The notes under the pieces were generated by a model. It made no database searches and was not told the origin of the DNA. It was given only the letters and a program-made list of their open reading frames with translations. Position numbers and translations under genes: made by a program. DNA of 64,000 nucleotides from Sellimonas caecigallum (GTDB lineage Bacteria > Bacillota > Clostridia > Lachnospirales > Lachnospiraceae): positions 620,001 to 684,000 of the forward strand of contig NZ_CP173660.1 in the NCBI RefSeq assembly GCF_045038405.1, given 5' to 3'. Shown here piece after piece: positions 44,988 through 53,473 of this stretch (its first letter is position 1; each line of letters opens with the position of its first letter).

Positions 44988-45467
44988 CTACCATGCGATG
45001 CCTGCCAGCCTGCACAGGTAATATAAAAATCCAAAGATCCAGCTTGCCGTGATCCCGTACAGGATGACAGGACCGGCAATGGTAAAAATCTTACATCCGA
45101 TTCCAAATACCTGCCCTTCCTTCTTGTACTCAATAGCAGGCGCCGCCACAGAGTTGGCAAATCCGGTAATCGGAACGAGTGCGCCTGCACCGCCCCATTT
45201 GGCTATTTTCGTATAGAGTCCAAATCCCGTCAGGATCACGCTCAAAAGCACAAGCAGCATGGACGTGTAGCTCCCGCTAAGTTCCTGATCCATTCCTGTA
45301 CTCTTCAAATAATTTTGTATTGCTTGTCCTATTACGCAGATGGTTCCTCCTGTGAGAAATGCATGCAGCATATTTTTATACAAGTTGTGCACCGGCGTCT
45401 TCTGTTTGACATACTCCTCATACGCCTTCTGTTTCTGTGCCTGTTTTGTATTCTGTGCTTTTTTCAA
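44988..45467 (-). CDS. spoVAC: Stage V sporulation protein AC
   Basis: SpoVA membrane subunit, about 159 residues from TTG 45467 (AAGGAGG 8 nt upstream), which agrees with the family length; longer frames to 45572 lack a ribosome binding site. A basic N-terminal tail, then five helices with GGTICVIGQAIQNYL and GGAGALVPITGFANSVAAPA, the SpoVAC/AE signature. Bacillus SpoVAC is a mechanosensitive channel for dipicolinate release. Confidence 0.93.
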   Translation of the reverse strand: MKKAQNTKQAQKQKAYEEYVKQKTPVHNLYKNMLHAFLTGGTICVIGQAIQNYLKSTGMDQELSGSYTSMLLVLLSVILTGFGLYTKIAKWGGAGALVPITGFANSVAAPAIEYKKEGQVFGIGCKIFTIAGPVILYGITASWIFGFLYYLCRLAGIAW

Positions 45468-45496
45468 AATCCTTTCCTCCTTTTTCTGTCTGTCAT

Positions 45497-45919
45497 CTAT
45501 TTTCCCCATCTGTTCAGGAAAAATACAAACGCTCCCACCCCTTTGCCAAGCGCCATACCGATAATGATCCATGGGATCGCTCGAAACAGCTTGATCCTGC
45601 GGATAAAAATCGGAAAAATATTCAGGATCTCAGCCAGAGCCATCGCCCAGCATCCTACGAATATGCCGGAGAACAGACCGAACAGCGGAAGAAGCACCTC
45701 TCCGTGGGGAATGGGAATCTGGAAGATATACATGATATTTGCAATGATCCCCCCAAGCGCAATGGAATCTTCATATAAGAGAATATTTTTTCCTGTGTGG
45801 GTTCGATCCGCAAAAACGGAAATAACGCCAAGTCCGATGATAAAGGAAAAGAGCCCTCCCGCGATCGCGGCCCCGGCGCTAACCCCTATGACTGCCAATA
45901 TGATCTGGTGTGTCCACAT
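45497..45919 (-). CDS. spoVAB: Stage V sporulation protein AB
   Basis: 140 residues, four or five membrane helices, the usual SpoVAB length. Recognised by SAGAAIAGGLFSFIIGLGVI and the C-terminal PWIIIGMALGKGVGAFVFF, plus its place between spoVAA and spoVAC. ATG 45919 follows AAAGGAG and lies inside spoVAA (41-nt overlap), so translation is likely coupled. Confidence 0.92.
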   Translation of the reverse strand: MWTHQIILAVIGVSAGAAIAGGLFSFIIGLGVISVFADRTHTGKNILLYEDSIALGGIIANIMYIFQIPIPHGEVLLPLFGLFSGIFVGCWAMALAEILNIFPIFIRRIKLFRAIPWIIIGMALGKGVGAFVFFLNRWGK

Positions 45920-46544
45920 CGATTTCCTGCTCCTTTCTGGAATATTCATCGATGAGTGTAACCTGTATCTCATCTTCGTACGTACGCATCTCTACTTCCA
46001 TCGGCGTAGGATCTACAGAAAACCGTTTTCTTCCAAAATGGTTGAAGAAAATCAGAATCCCTACGCTCATACCGATACAGTACGTCACTTCCAGAATGGT
46101 AAAACCGTCTGACGTCTTTCCTGTCACAAGCACATATATTTGTTTGAATAGTTCCGAGGCTCCCACATCGTTGTTAAATGACATGATGGAATATGCTGCA
46201 CCGATAAAAGTGATCAAAAGAACCATCGAACTTTTCAATATATAATAGGCTTTCCCGTGTTTCTTTTGTTCCTCCCGTGTGACGATCATATCCGTCTCTC
46301 CCAGATTTTCTACTGTCAGGTTTGGATAAATCTCATGTATCACAGATATGATTTTCAAGACAGAGATAACAGCTCTTTGCCTTCCTCCTTCCGGCATCTT
46401 CAGAATACAGATGGATTTCAGCCGGTTTACGATATTTTGGTCCGCACATTCCATGGAGACGATATCTCCCATCAGTACTTCATTTTTTGTGACTTCTTTG
46501 TTTTTATCCCCTTTGATGTAAAGCGTCTGTGATGAAGCCGCCAT
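45879..46544 (-). CDS. spoVAA: Stage V sporulation protein AA
   Basis: 221 residues. A cytosolic N-terminal domain (about 1-105) is followed by two membrane helices (about 105-180) and a soluble tail. Family features include the N-terminal LYIKGDKNKEVTKNEVLMGD and FNNDVGASELFKQIY. GGGGGG precedes the ATG. Upstream it overlaps the unrecognised small membrane protein by 41 nt. SpoVAA supports dipicolinate uptake into the forespore. Confidence 0.93.
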   Translation of the reverse strand: MAASSQTLYIKGDKNKEVTKNEVLMGDIVSMECADQNIVNRLKSICILKMPEGGRQRAVISVLKIISVIHEIYPNLTVENLGETDMIVTREEQKKHGKAYYILKSSMVLLITFIGAAYSIMSFNNDVGASELFKQIYVLVTGKTSDGFTILEVTYCIGMSVGILIFFNHFGRKRFSVDPTPMEVEMRTYEDEIQVTLIDEYSRKEQEIDVDTPDHIGSHRG

Positions 46545-46707
46545 CTGTATCCCCCCTTTGCATGTCCATGATCTTTACGAGTGTCCCGTCTTTTTTGTCT
46601 GTCTGCGTTTCTGTCTTTGCAGTCAGGACGTAAATGATCCCAACCGTTACCGCCAAAAGTACGACACAGATAAGGCATATCCGTATCTTTCTTTTTTCCT
46701 GTTCCAT
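46504..46707 (-). CDS. Small single-pass membrane protein opening the spoVA transcript
   Basis: 67 residues: a short basic N-terminus (MEQEKRKIRI), one membrane helix (about 9-28), and an extracytoplasmic tail rich in Thr, Asp and Lys. I do not recognise it. It starts 29 nt downstream of a forespore-type -10, with GAGAAGGTGGG as ribosome binding site, and overlaps spoVAA by 41 nt in another frame. The canonical spoIIA-spoVA order in Bacillus has no gene here. Position and promoter suggest a forespore membrane role alongside SpoVA; function unknown. Confidence 0.7.
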   Translation of the reverse strand: MEQEKRKIRICLICVVLLAVTVGIIYVLTAKTETQTDKKDGTLVKIMDMQRGDTDGGFITDALHQRG

Positions 46708-46735
46708 CTTTCCCACCTTCTCTTTCTTTCAAAGG

Positions 46736-46764
46736 TAGTATGCCGGATCAGGGAAAAATTATAC
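46736..46764 (-). promoter_or_regulatory. Predicted forespore (sigma-G/sigma-F type) promoter of the spoVA operon
   Basis: Minus strand GTATA (46760-46764), 17 nt, CATACTA (46736-46742) within GGCATACTA. This fits the forespore consensus (GNATA-type -35, CATNNTA -10). The -35 is in the last codon and stop of sigF. Classical sigma-A boxes are absent. Confidence 0.7.
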
Positions 46765-47496
46765 CTCGGATATGCCTTTCTTTTCTTTTGCCTCATTTCT
46801 CATACGGTTCAGTATCTTTTTTTCCAGGCGGGAAACCTGGACCTGAGAGATCCCCAGAAGTTTTCCAGTCTGAGACTGAGTCCGATTTTCGAAGTACCTG
46901 AGGTAGATCAGGCGCCTTTCCTCCTTTCCCAATGTTTCCAGAAGCGACTGCAAAAACATACGGTCAATGATTTCTTCCGTTCTCTCCTTTTCTTCGAGCC
47001 TGTCCATCAGCTCTACCTCACTCCCGTCACTTTGATGGATAGGCCTGTACAGTGACTCCACCTCCGTGGCTGCCTCCATAGCCTGCACAAGTTCCTCCTT
47101 CTCCACCCCGAGAATGTCTGAAAGTTCCTCTACGGTAGGTTCCCTTTCCATTTTCCTCGTAAACTGTTCTTTTTCCTTCCCCGCTTTCGCGGCCAATTCT
47201 TTCAGAGAACGGCTTACCTTCAGCATACCGTCATCTCTTAAGAATCTCCTGATCTCCCCGGAGATCATGGGAACCGCATAAGTCGAGAATCTTACATCGT
47301 AGGAAAAATCAAATTTATCAATAGCTTTCAAAAGTCCGATGACACCAATCTGAAACAAATCTTCCGCCTCGGTTCCCCGGCCATAAAACCGCTTTACCAC
47401 ACACCAGACAAGCCCTGTATTTTCCGTCACAAGTGTCTCCTTTGCCGTTTCATCCCCGTTTTGTGAACGTAAGATCAATTCGGCTGTATGGTCCAT
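46759..47496 (-). CDS. sigF: RNA polymerase sigma-F factor
   Basis: First forespore-specific sigma factor, 245 residues. Region 2 has DLFQIGVIGLLKAIDKFDF and VRFSTYAVPMISGEIRRFLR, region 3 follows, and region 4 ends with GISQVQVSRLEKKILNRMR helix-turn-helix. Third gene of spoIIAA-spoIIAB-sigF, overlapping spoIIAB by 22 nt. Distinguished from sigma-G by this context. Held inactive by SpoIIAB. Confidence 0.97.
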   Translation of the reverse strand: MDHTAELILRSQNGDETAKETLVTENTGLVWCVVKRFYGRGTEAEDLFQIGVIGLLKAIDKFDFSYDVRFSTYAVPMISGEIRRFLRDDGMLKVSRSLKELAAKAGKEKEQFTRKMEREPTVEELSDILGVEKEELVQAMEAATEVESLYRPIHQSDGSEVELMDRLEEKERTEEIIDRMFLQSLLETLGKEERRLIYLRYFENRTQSQTGKLLGISQVQVSRLEKKILNRMRNEAKEKKGISEV

Positions 47497-47933
47497 CCTG
47501 CCCTTCCTTTACCTATGATTTTTTTCATTTTTACCGTAGTTCCCTGGCCTGGAGCAGATTCCACTTCCAGTCCATCCATAAAAGCTTCCATGAATGCAAA
47601 CCCCATGCCGGAGCGCTCCAGTTCCGGTTTCGTCGTAAACATGGGCTGCATGGCCTTTTCAATATCTTCGATCCCCCGCCCATTGTCTTTTACCGCAATT
47701 TCCAGCGTCTTCCCTTCCGTACAGCAGAGGATCGATATCTTATGCACTTCATTTTCGTATCCGTGTATGATGGCGTTTGTGACCGCTTCTGACACTGCAG
47801 TCTTCACGTCCGCCACTTCCTCTATGGTCGGATTCAGCTGCGTAAGAAAAGCCGCCACTGCAACTCTTGCAAATCCTTCATTTTCCGAGCAGCTGTCAAA
47901 TATGATTTCCATTTCATTCGTATTCCTGTTCAT
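47475..47933 (-). CDS. spoIIAB: Anti-sigma-F factor and kinase SpoIIAB
   Basis: 152 residues, GHKL-type serine kinase. N-box AVSEAVTNAIIHGYEN, G1 VKDNGRGIEDIEKAM and G2 ELERSGMGFAFMEAF are present. It binds sigma-F and phosphorylates SpoIIAA. Overlaps spoIIAA by 4 nt and sigF by 22 nt, ensuring stoichiometric translation. Confidence 0.96.
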   Translation of the reverse strand: MNRNTNEMEIIFDSCSENEGFARVAVAAFLTQLNPTIEEVADVKTAVSEAVTNAIIHGYENEVHKISILCCTEGKTLEIAVKDNGRGIEDIEKAMQPMFTTKPELERSGMGFAFMEAFMDGLEVESAPGQGTTVKMKKIIGKGRAGWTIQPN

Positions 47934-48244
47934 TTCGTCTCCTCCTCATAAATTCGTACAATTTTTGTCACTCCCGACATTTTCAGTATTTTTTTCATAC
48001 GTTCATTCAGATGGGCAGCCCAGACTTCTCCCCCGGTAAGATGCAGTTTCCGGTATCGTCCCATAATGACTCCGATCCCCGAGCTGTCCATGAAGTTTGT
48101 CTCCCCGAAATCAAAGATTACATATTTAATATGATTTCTGTCAATCTGCCTGTCCGTCTCCCTGCGTATTTCCTCCGTTGTATGATGATCCAGTTCCTTG
48201 GGAAGATAAATCGTCAGACAGTTTTCTTCCACCTGATACTCCAT
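47930..48244 (-). CDS. spoIIAA: Anti-anti-sigma-F factor SpoIIAA
   Basis: STAS-domain protein of 104 residues. The phosphorylatable serine lies in NFMDSSGIGVIMGRY (about residue 56-58) after the STAS ELDHHTTEEIRRE segment. ATG 48244 has AAGGGGG at 8 nt; ATGs slightly upstream are less well spaced. Dephosphorylated SpoIIAA frees sigma-F. Confidence 0.95.
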   Translation of the reverse strand: MEYQVEENCLTIYLPKELDHHTTEEIRRETDRQIDRNHIKYVIFDFGETNFMDSSGIGVIMGRYRKLHLTGGEVWAAHLNERMKKILKMSGVTKIVRIYEEETK

Positions 48245-48284
48245 TGTCATTTCCCCCTTATTAAACATTTCATTTTACTTTACA

Positions 48285-48304
48285 GAAAAGTCCAAAGACT
48301 TTTC
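48285..48304. repeat. 20-bp palindrome in the spoIIA leader
   Basis: GAAAAGTC, 4 nt, GACTTTTC, an exact 8-bp dyad about 40 nt upstream of spoIIAA. It does not look like a Spo0A box. It could be an operator or an RNA hairpin in the leader. Confidence 0.5.
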
Positions 48305-48318
48305 CACAGAATAACAAA

Positions 48319-48343
48319 AGGATACGGTATTTTTCCGTATCCT
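48319..48343 (-). terminator. Intrinsic terminator after the TPR gene
   Basis: AGGATACGG (48319-48327) pairs with CCGTATCCT (48335-48343), followed by TTTT on the minus strand, isolating the spoIIA operon from the upstream genes. Confidence 0.65.
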
Positions 48344-48356
48344 CTTTCGTATCTTG

Positions 48357-49769
48357 CTATTCGGTTGTGTCTTGTTCCTGACTTGATGAATCTTCTGCGC
48401 CTTGTCCATTCTGATCTGCCGCCGCATTCTGATTCGCCGCATTTTGATCTGCCGCTGCATTTAGTGCTTCCAGCTTGGACTGCGCCTCTTCTGCCATCTC
48501 TGTTCCTGAGAACTGTTCCGTCACTTTCTGATAATAGGTTTTTGCATTATTTGTATCTCCAGTAGCCTCGTAGGCCTGCGCCAGCACGTACATGGCATTT
48601 CCGTCGTCATATTCTTCATCCATCTTTACGACCATCGCAAGGGCTTCCACCGCTGTATCGTAGTTCTTCACATCAAAGCTTGCGATCCCTCGGTTATACT
48701 GTCTTCTGCAGACGCTCGGGAAAATGCTGTCCGCCAACTTGTCATACTGTGCTTTTCCATCCTCACCAAGGGAATCCTTGTTGATGGAAAGAAGCGTCGA
48801 CGCCAGATTCTGGTTGCTCTCTGTTCCTGCCGCATATTTTGTCGTAACATCCAGCAAAGCTTCGTAACTCGACTGCGTGGATTTGGCTGTCTCCTTCGCC
48901 GTCTGTGCTTCATCGCTCTTTGTCCGGTATCCTTCCAGCTCCTTTTTTAAAGCGCTGATCTCGGATTTCTGTGTCGCGATCTGATCGCTTGCCTCCACGA
49001 TACTTTCATTTGCCTCCTGAGACTTGGACTGGTTGACTGCCGGCATGATCAAAAACCACATGACAGCCGCCCCTACGAGAATACCGATGGCGATATTCAC
49101 GATGGTAAACATCGGGGAATTTTCCCGCACTCCCTGAGCCGGCTGAATGATGGTCTCATTGCCAAGTTTATAGCTGACTGCCGGCTGCTCCTTTCCTTCC
49201 TTGATGCTGACCGCTTTTTTCTTTTGTGCACGGTTCAGCTCGTGGAGATAAGAAAGAGTGATCGGATCCGTCGTATCCAGTCTGTGAGCCTTTCTCAGCA
49301 CCTGACGCGCCTTCCCGTACTGCTCCGTATGCAGGTAAAGCAGACCAAGGAGCTGATACGCTTTCAGGAATGACGGATGCTCCGTCACCACTTTCTTCAG
49401 CTGGATGATCGCCAGATCTTCCCCTCCCTGGCTGCAGTACTGAAGACACTGGTTATATTTTTTTACTACCTGATTGATGACTTCCAGTTCGCTTTTGGAC
49501 GACTGCACTTTCTGTATATAATACTCTGCAATATTTCCCGATGCCTGGAAATTTCTGCTGATGATCCACTGCACAAGCGCTTCCGCCACCTCTCCTCTTC
49601 CGTACAGCAAAAGACCCAGGAGATTTCTTGCAGTGATATTGGACTGGCTGTACTGAAGACTTCTCCGAAGGGATGCAATAGCTCCCGTCATATCCTGGAT
49701 CTGCGCTCTTTTCAGCCCGTCATTGTACCAATAGTTTGACTGATACTCTAATTTTTTCTTGATATCCAT
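48357..49769 (-). CDS. Membrane-anchored TPR protein
   Basis: 470 residues. Cytosolic TPR repeats (about 10-195, with AIIQLKKVVTEHPSFLKAYQ and YGKARQVLRKAHRLDTTD) are followed by one membrane helix (about 222-244), then a Glu/Lys/Ser coiled coil (about 250-300), further TPR-like repeats (about 360-440, YDTAVEALAMVVKMDEEYDD) and an Asn/Gln/Ala-rich low-complexity tail. So TPR domains probably lie on both sides of the membrane. No function known; scaffold role inferred. GGGGAGG precedes the ATG. Confidence 0.85.
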   Translation of the reverse strand: MDIKKKLEYQSNYWYNDGLKRAQIQDMTGAIASLRRSLQYSQSNITARNLLGLLLYGRGEVAEALVQWIISRNFQASGNIAEYYIQKVQSSKSELEVINQVVKKYNQCLQYCSQGGEDLAIIQLKKVVTEHPSFLKAYQLLGLLYLHTEQYGKARQVLRKAHRLDTTDPITLSYLHELNRAQKKKAVSIKEGKEQPAVSYKLGNETIIQPAQGVRENSPMFTIVNIAIGILVGAAVMWFLIMPAVNQSKSQEANESIVEASDQIATQKSEISALKKELEGYRTKSDEAQTAKETAKSTQSSYEALLDVTTKYAAGTESNQNLASTLLSINKDSLGEDGKAQYDKLADSIFPSVCRRQYNRGIASFDVKNYDTAVEALAMVVKMDEEYDDGNAMYVLAQAYEATGDTNNAKTYYQKVTEQFSGTEMAEEAQSKLEALNAAADQNAANQNAAADQNGQGAEDSSSQEQDTTE

Positions 49770-49791
49770 GAAATCCTCCCCTGATTTCCTG

Positions 49792-49926
49792 CTACTTGGA
49801 TTTTTCCACCACTTCTTTTAGTATCTCCGACATATCTGTCAGGTCTTCCTGGTAAACTGCTTTTTCGATATCTTCCACTTCCAGACTCGGCTGGAATTTT
49901 TTCAGTTCTTCTTCAAAATTCAGCAT
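49792..49926 (-). CDS. Conserved-looking 44-residue acidic protein
   Basis: Encodes MLNFEEELKKFQPS... ending in EVVEKSK, about a third Glu/Asp, predicted all-helical, no membrane segment. An ideal AAGGAGG lies 7 nt before the ATG. It overlaps the end of folC by 14 nt and ends 22 nt before the TPR gene, so all three are one transcript. Not recognised; perhaps a small partner of the TPR protein. Confidence 0.65.
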   Translation of the reverse strand: MLNFEEELKKFQPSLEVEDIEKAVYQEDLTDMSEILKEVVEKSK

Positions 49927-51223
49927 ATTCAGACCTCCTTAACAACGCTTCGATTTCTCCTGCGAGATACAGGGAACCGAAACAGTAAACCATATCGTCT
50001 TCCCGTTTCTCCTGCATGGCCCACTGCCACGCTTTCTCTGATGTATCTTCTGTAAACACAGGCTTGTCTGTGTATTTTTCAAAATCTTCTTTCAGTTCTT
50101 CTTTCGGCACCCGCCTGGCACTTTCCACTTCTGTGACGATGATCAGATCTGCCGGTATCTCCCTGCATATGTACGAGATCATCTCGTCGTAATGTTTTTC
50201 TTTCAGCGCTGAAAAAAGAAGGATGATCCGCCCTCTTTTTTCCATCCCGTCGATCCTTGCACGGACACTCTCCGCCAACGCTTTGACGGCCGGCATATTG
50301 TGCGCACCGTCCAGTATCACGCCTTCTTTTACTTCTTCCATCCTGGCAGGCCACCTCATATGACGAAGTGCCTGGCTCCACGATTCATGATGCTCTTTCA
50401 GGAGAAGACTCATCCCTTCAAGAGCCAGCACTACGTTGGCGGGCTGGTAAGTTCCTGCCATAGGGATTTCCCATTCAGCAGTATCATCATACCGGTTTAC
50501 CGTGGAAAAAGCAATATTTTTGCCCGTGATTTTCCGGATTTCGTACGCATTTTCCGTGATTTCTCTACAATACACGCCGGCATTTTCCGCCGCTTTTTTC
50601 AGGACTTTCGCAGCGTCTGGATTCGATCCGTCCATGACAAGCGGAACACCGCTTTTGATGATCCCTGCCTTTTCCGCCGCAATGGCTTCCACGGTATCCC
50701 CGAGGATATCCATGTGATCCATTCCGATGGACGTAATAACTGTAAGAACCGGCTTTTCAATGCTGTTTGTGGCGTCAAGCCGCCCTCCAAGACCGGTCTC
50801 AAGAATGATGTACTCCATATCTTCCGTGGCGAAAGCCTTCATCGCCATCCCGAAAAGGAATTCAAAATAAGTCGGATGTCCAAGGCCATCCGCTTCCATC
50901 TCAAGCGCAATGTTCTGAACTTCCCGGAATATGTCCGTAAACCTCTCCTCTGTGATGAATCTGCCGTTCATACTGATCCGCTCACAGATGGAGATCAGAT
51001 GCGGCGAAATAAACATTCCTGTCCTCTTTCCCTCGCACAAAAGAATCGCCTGCATGCAGGCACAAACCGATCCTTTTCCGTTTGTACCTGCCACATGGAT
51101 GACTTTCCGTCCCTTTTGCGGACTTCCAAGCCTCCTTAAAAATTCCTTTGTGTGTTCCAGAGTATGTTTCTTCGTAAACATCTGCAGACTGTCAATATAT
51201 TCCACCGCTTCCTGAAAATTCAT
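49913..51223 (-). CDS. folC: Folylpolyglutamate synthase/dihydrofolate synthase
   Basis: Adds glutamates to folates (and L-Glu to dihydropteroate); 436 residues. Mur-ligase-like ATP loop HVAGTNGKGSVCACM (about 43-57), then YIILETGLGGRLDATN and ITSIGMDHMDILGDTVEAIA, all typical of FolC. AGGGGA lies upstream of the ATG, 11 nt after the LTA-synthase-like gene. Confidence 0.95.
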   Translation of the reverse strand: MNFQEAVEYIDSLQMFTKKHTLEHTKEFLRRLGSPQKGRKVIHVAGTNGKGSVCACMQAILLCEGKRTGMFISPHLISICERISMNGRFITEERFTDIFREVQNIALEMEADGLGHPTYFEFLFGMAMKAFATEDMEYIILETGLGGRLDATNSIEKPVLTVITSIGMDHMDILGDTVEAIAAEKAGIIKSGVPLVMDGSNPDAAKVLKKAAENAGVYCREITENAYEIRKITGKNIAFSTVNRYDDTAEWEIPMAGTYQPANVVLALEGMSLLLKEHHESWSQALRHMRWPARMEEVKEGVILDGAHNMPAVKALAESVRARIDGMEKRGRIILLFSALKEKHYDEMISYICREIPADLIIVTEVESARRVPKEELKEDFEKYTDKPVFTEDTSEKAWQWAMQEKREDDMVYCFGSLYLAGEIEALLRRSEYAEF

Positions 51224-51234
51224 CTTCTGATCCC

Positions 51235-53457
51235 CTATTCTTCCTTTTTCTCATCCGTGCCTTCAAATTCTTCCACCCAGTTCTTTCCTGGCTGGTCCTG
51301 CTCTTCTTCCGGCGCAAGCGTCAAGTTTCCGCCCTGGTAGACATATTTCTTCGACGTGTGGAATACCGTGCTGCTGGATCCCATCTGAACGACTTTTATG
51401 ATGTCCCCTTCTTCCAGTTTACAATCTGTTAGCTGCACCCGAGTATTATTCAGGAACTTTGACTCCTGCTGCTCGTCATTGACAAAAATCTTGCTTTGTT
51501 TTGTAAAGTTTTCTCCGTACAAGCTGTAACTGTCCTCTTCTCCAAGCTGCGGAACGATGTCTGTCAGTACGACGTCTTTGACACCCATCCTCATATGCCC
51601 TTCCGTGATCGGCGGTTCGCCGTCATACACGTCCTTTTCTCCGTACAGGATATCATACTGGAGCAGCTCCAGATCTTTCAGATAGTCCTTTGTCTGTCTT
51701 CTTGTCTGGTGATAGTTAAACACTGTACCTGAGTGGATTCCCAGTCTCTCAAACACGTCCGACATGATCTGATAGGACGGAATATTCCGGTCTTCCTTTT
51801 CCAGGCCGATATTGTCCCAGATCACATAGTTTGTATTGTACAGATATCGGTTTTTTAGATCCTTTGCCTCAAGTCCCATAGTCGGAAGATGATCCCCGTA
51901 AAATACGATGACGGAAGGTTCATTTCTCGCCTCTACAGCTTCCACAAGATGCTGTGCAAACTGATCCATCTCGTAAATCATGTTCACATAATACTCCCAG
52001 GCATTCTGGCGCTCTTCATCTTCCATTCCCGTCACTTTGATCTTCGGGTTTTCAAGGACTTTCTCCGTCGGGTAATCTCCGTGTCCCTGTACACTGACTG
52101 TGAAGATGAAATCCTGACGTTCATCTGTATCCATGGCATCCATGATATGTTCCACAAGGATATCATCCTTTGCCCAGTTGTTTGGGGTAAGCTGGAGGAT
52201 GTTCATAAATTCTTTGCTTGTAAAGCTGTCGAATCCCATATTGTTAAACACTCTTGCACGGCTGTAGAAATTACCGCCATTGTTGTGAAGGGCGTGCGTA
52301 CCGTACCCGAGTTCCCCCAGAGCTGTCGCAGCGCTTTCGCACACTTCCGTTTTCAGCTTTGTTTTAAACGGATATTCTCCCGGGCCGAAATATCTCATAT
52401 TCATCCCTGTGAGAACCTCAAACTCTGTGTTGGCCGTCCCGGCGCCAACGGAAGGTACTTTGAAATAACCGGTAGAATAGTTTTGAAACATCTTTCTCAG
52501 ATTCGGGATCGGATCTTCGGAAAGCTGATAGTACTCTACCTCTGTCGGGTCAAAAAAGGATTCCAGCTGAACGAAAATAATATTCGGAAGCTTCTCACTG
52601 TCCGTTTTTGTCTCGGTAAGCTTCCCGTCTTTATTGATGTTGTCCATCGTCTCCTGGCTGTAGCCGTTTGGCTCGTCGATCCCGGTATTGAAAAGACTGG
52701 CCGAGAAACAATACGGAAGTCCGTAGTCTTCATACGCAAACGCAATGTTTCCAAAATAGGTGGATACGACTCTTTTATCTACCGCCTGATTGGATACAAA
52801 CATGTAGACAACGCACCAGAACCCAATGCCAAGAAGCGCTAACCACCGGTGCATCTTTCCTGTATACTGTCCCCCTCTTCGCCACATGGCGATAACCCAT
52901 ATGATGACAGCCACCGTTCCCACTCCCAGAAGGATCAGCTCATACACTGCAAAGTAATTTGTGAAAAGGGACAGCCCTTCTGTCAATGCTTTCAGATCCT
53001 GCGCATTAAACGGCGTCACACGTTTCAGGAGCATGGCTCCGTTGATCACTCCAAGCGCAATCCACAGGACGCTGATGAGGATCCTTGTAAACACCCTTCG
53101 CCGGAATAGATATACGACGGAGAATGTGACAAAGATCATAAAGGAATTGTAAAAAAATACAAGGGGCGTCTCTGTCATATACTCCCATGCCTCAAAGAAG
53201 GAATGTCTGGAGATCACTTCGATGACAAAGTTGATAACCATAGCCCAGAGGGCATGGAAGATAAGGGAGAACCGGTTCATGAACCGGTATACCGGCGCCA
53301 TTTTTCTTGCGAACGCGCTGTTTCTCCTCTCTTCCAGTATTCGCTCTCTTCGTTCTTTTTTTCTCTGATGCTTTTCTTTTATATCTGCTTTGCTCATGTG
53401 GCGCAGCTCTTTCAATTTTCCTTTGATATCAGGTTTTGTAAAGTGGATTTTTTTCAT
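51235..53457 (-). CDS. LTA synthase family phosphoglycerol transferase/sulfatase-like membrane enzyme
   Basis: 740 residues. A strongly basic N-terminal tail, about five membrane helices (about 50-240), then an extracellular sulfatase-fold domain. Active-site landmarks: NIIFVQLESFFDP (metal Glu), the nucleophile Thr in VGAGTANTEFEVLTGMN, and VIVFYGDHLPTMG (metal Asp/His). A C-terminal extension of about 100 residues has beta-rich KVVQMGSSSTVFHTSKK and a charged tail. Probably transfers glycerol phosphate to lipids or a wall polymer; the exact polymer is not determined. Overall charge and the tail differ from LtaS of Staphylococcus. Confidence 0.9.
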   Translation of the reverse strand: MKKIHFTKPDIKGKLKELRHMSKADIKEKHQRKKERRERILEERRNSAFARKMAPVYRFMNRFSLIFHALWAMVINFVIEVISRHSFFEAWEYMTETPLVFFYNSFMIFVTFSVVYLFRRRVFTRILISVLWIALGVINGAMLLKRVTPFNAQDLKALTEGLSLFTNYFAVYELILLGVGTVAVIIWVIAMWRRGGQYTGKMHRWLALLGIGFWCVVYMFVSNQAVDKRVVSTYFGNIAFAYEDYGLPYCFSASLFNTGIDEPNGYSQETMDNINKDGKLTETKTDSEKLPNIIFVQLESFFDPTEVEYYQLSEDPIPNLRKMFQNYSTGYFKVPSVGAGTANTEFEVLTGMNMRYFGPGEYPFKTKLKTEVCESAATALGELGYGTHALHNNGGNFYSRARVFNNMGFDSFTSKEFMNILQLTPNNWAKDDILVEHIMDAMDTDERQDFIFTVSVQGHGDYPTEKVLENPKIKVTGMEDEERQNAWEYYVNMIYEMDQFAQHLVEAVEARNEPSVIVFYGDHLPTMGLEAKDLKNRYLYNTNYVIWDNIGLEKEDRNIPSYQIMSDVFERLGIHSGTVFNYHQTRRQTKDYLKDLELLQYDILYGEKDVYDGEPPITEGHMRMGVKDVVLTDIVPQLGEEDSYSLYGENFTKQSKIFVNDEQQESKFLNNTRVQLTDCKLEEGDIIKVVQMGSSSTVFHTSKKYVYQGGNLTLAPEEEQDQPGKNWVEEFEGTDEKKEE

Positions 53458-53473
53458 GATTACCTCTCGTCTG

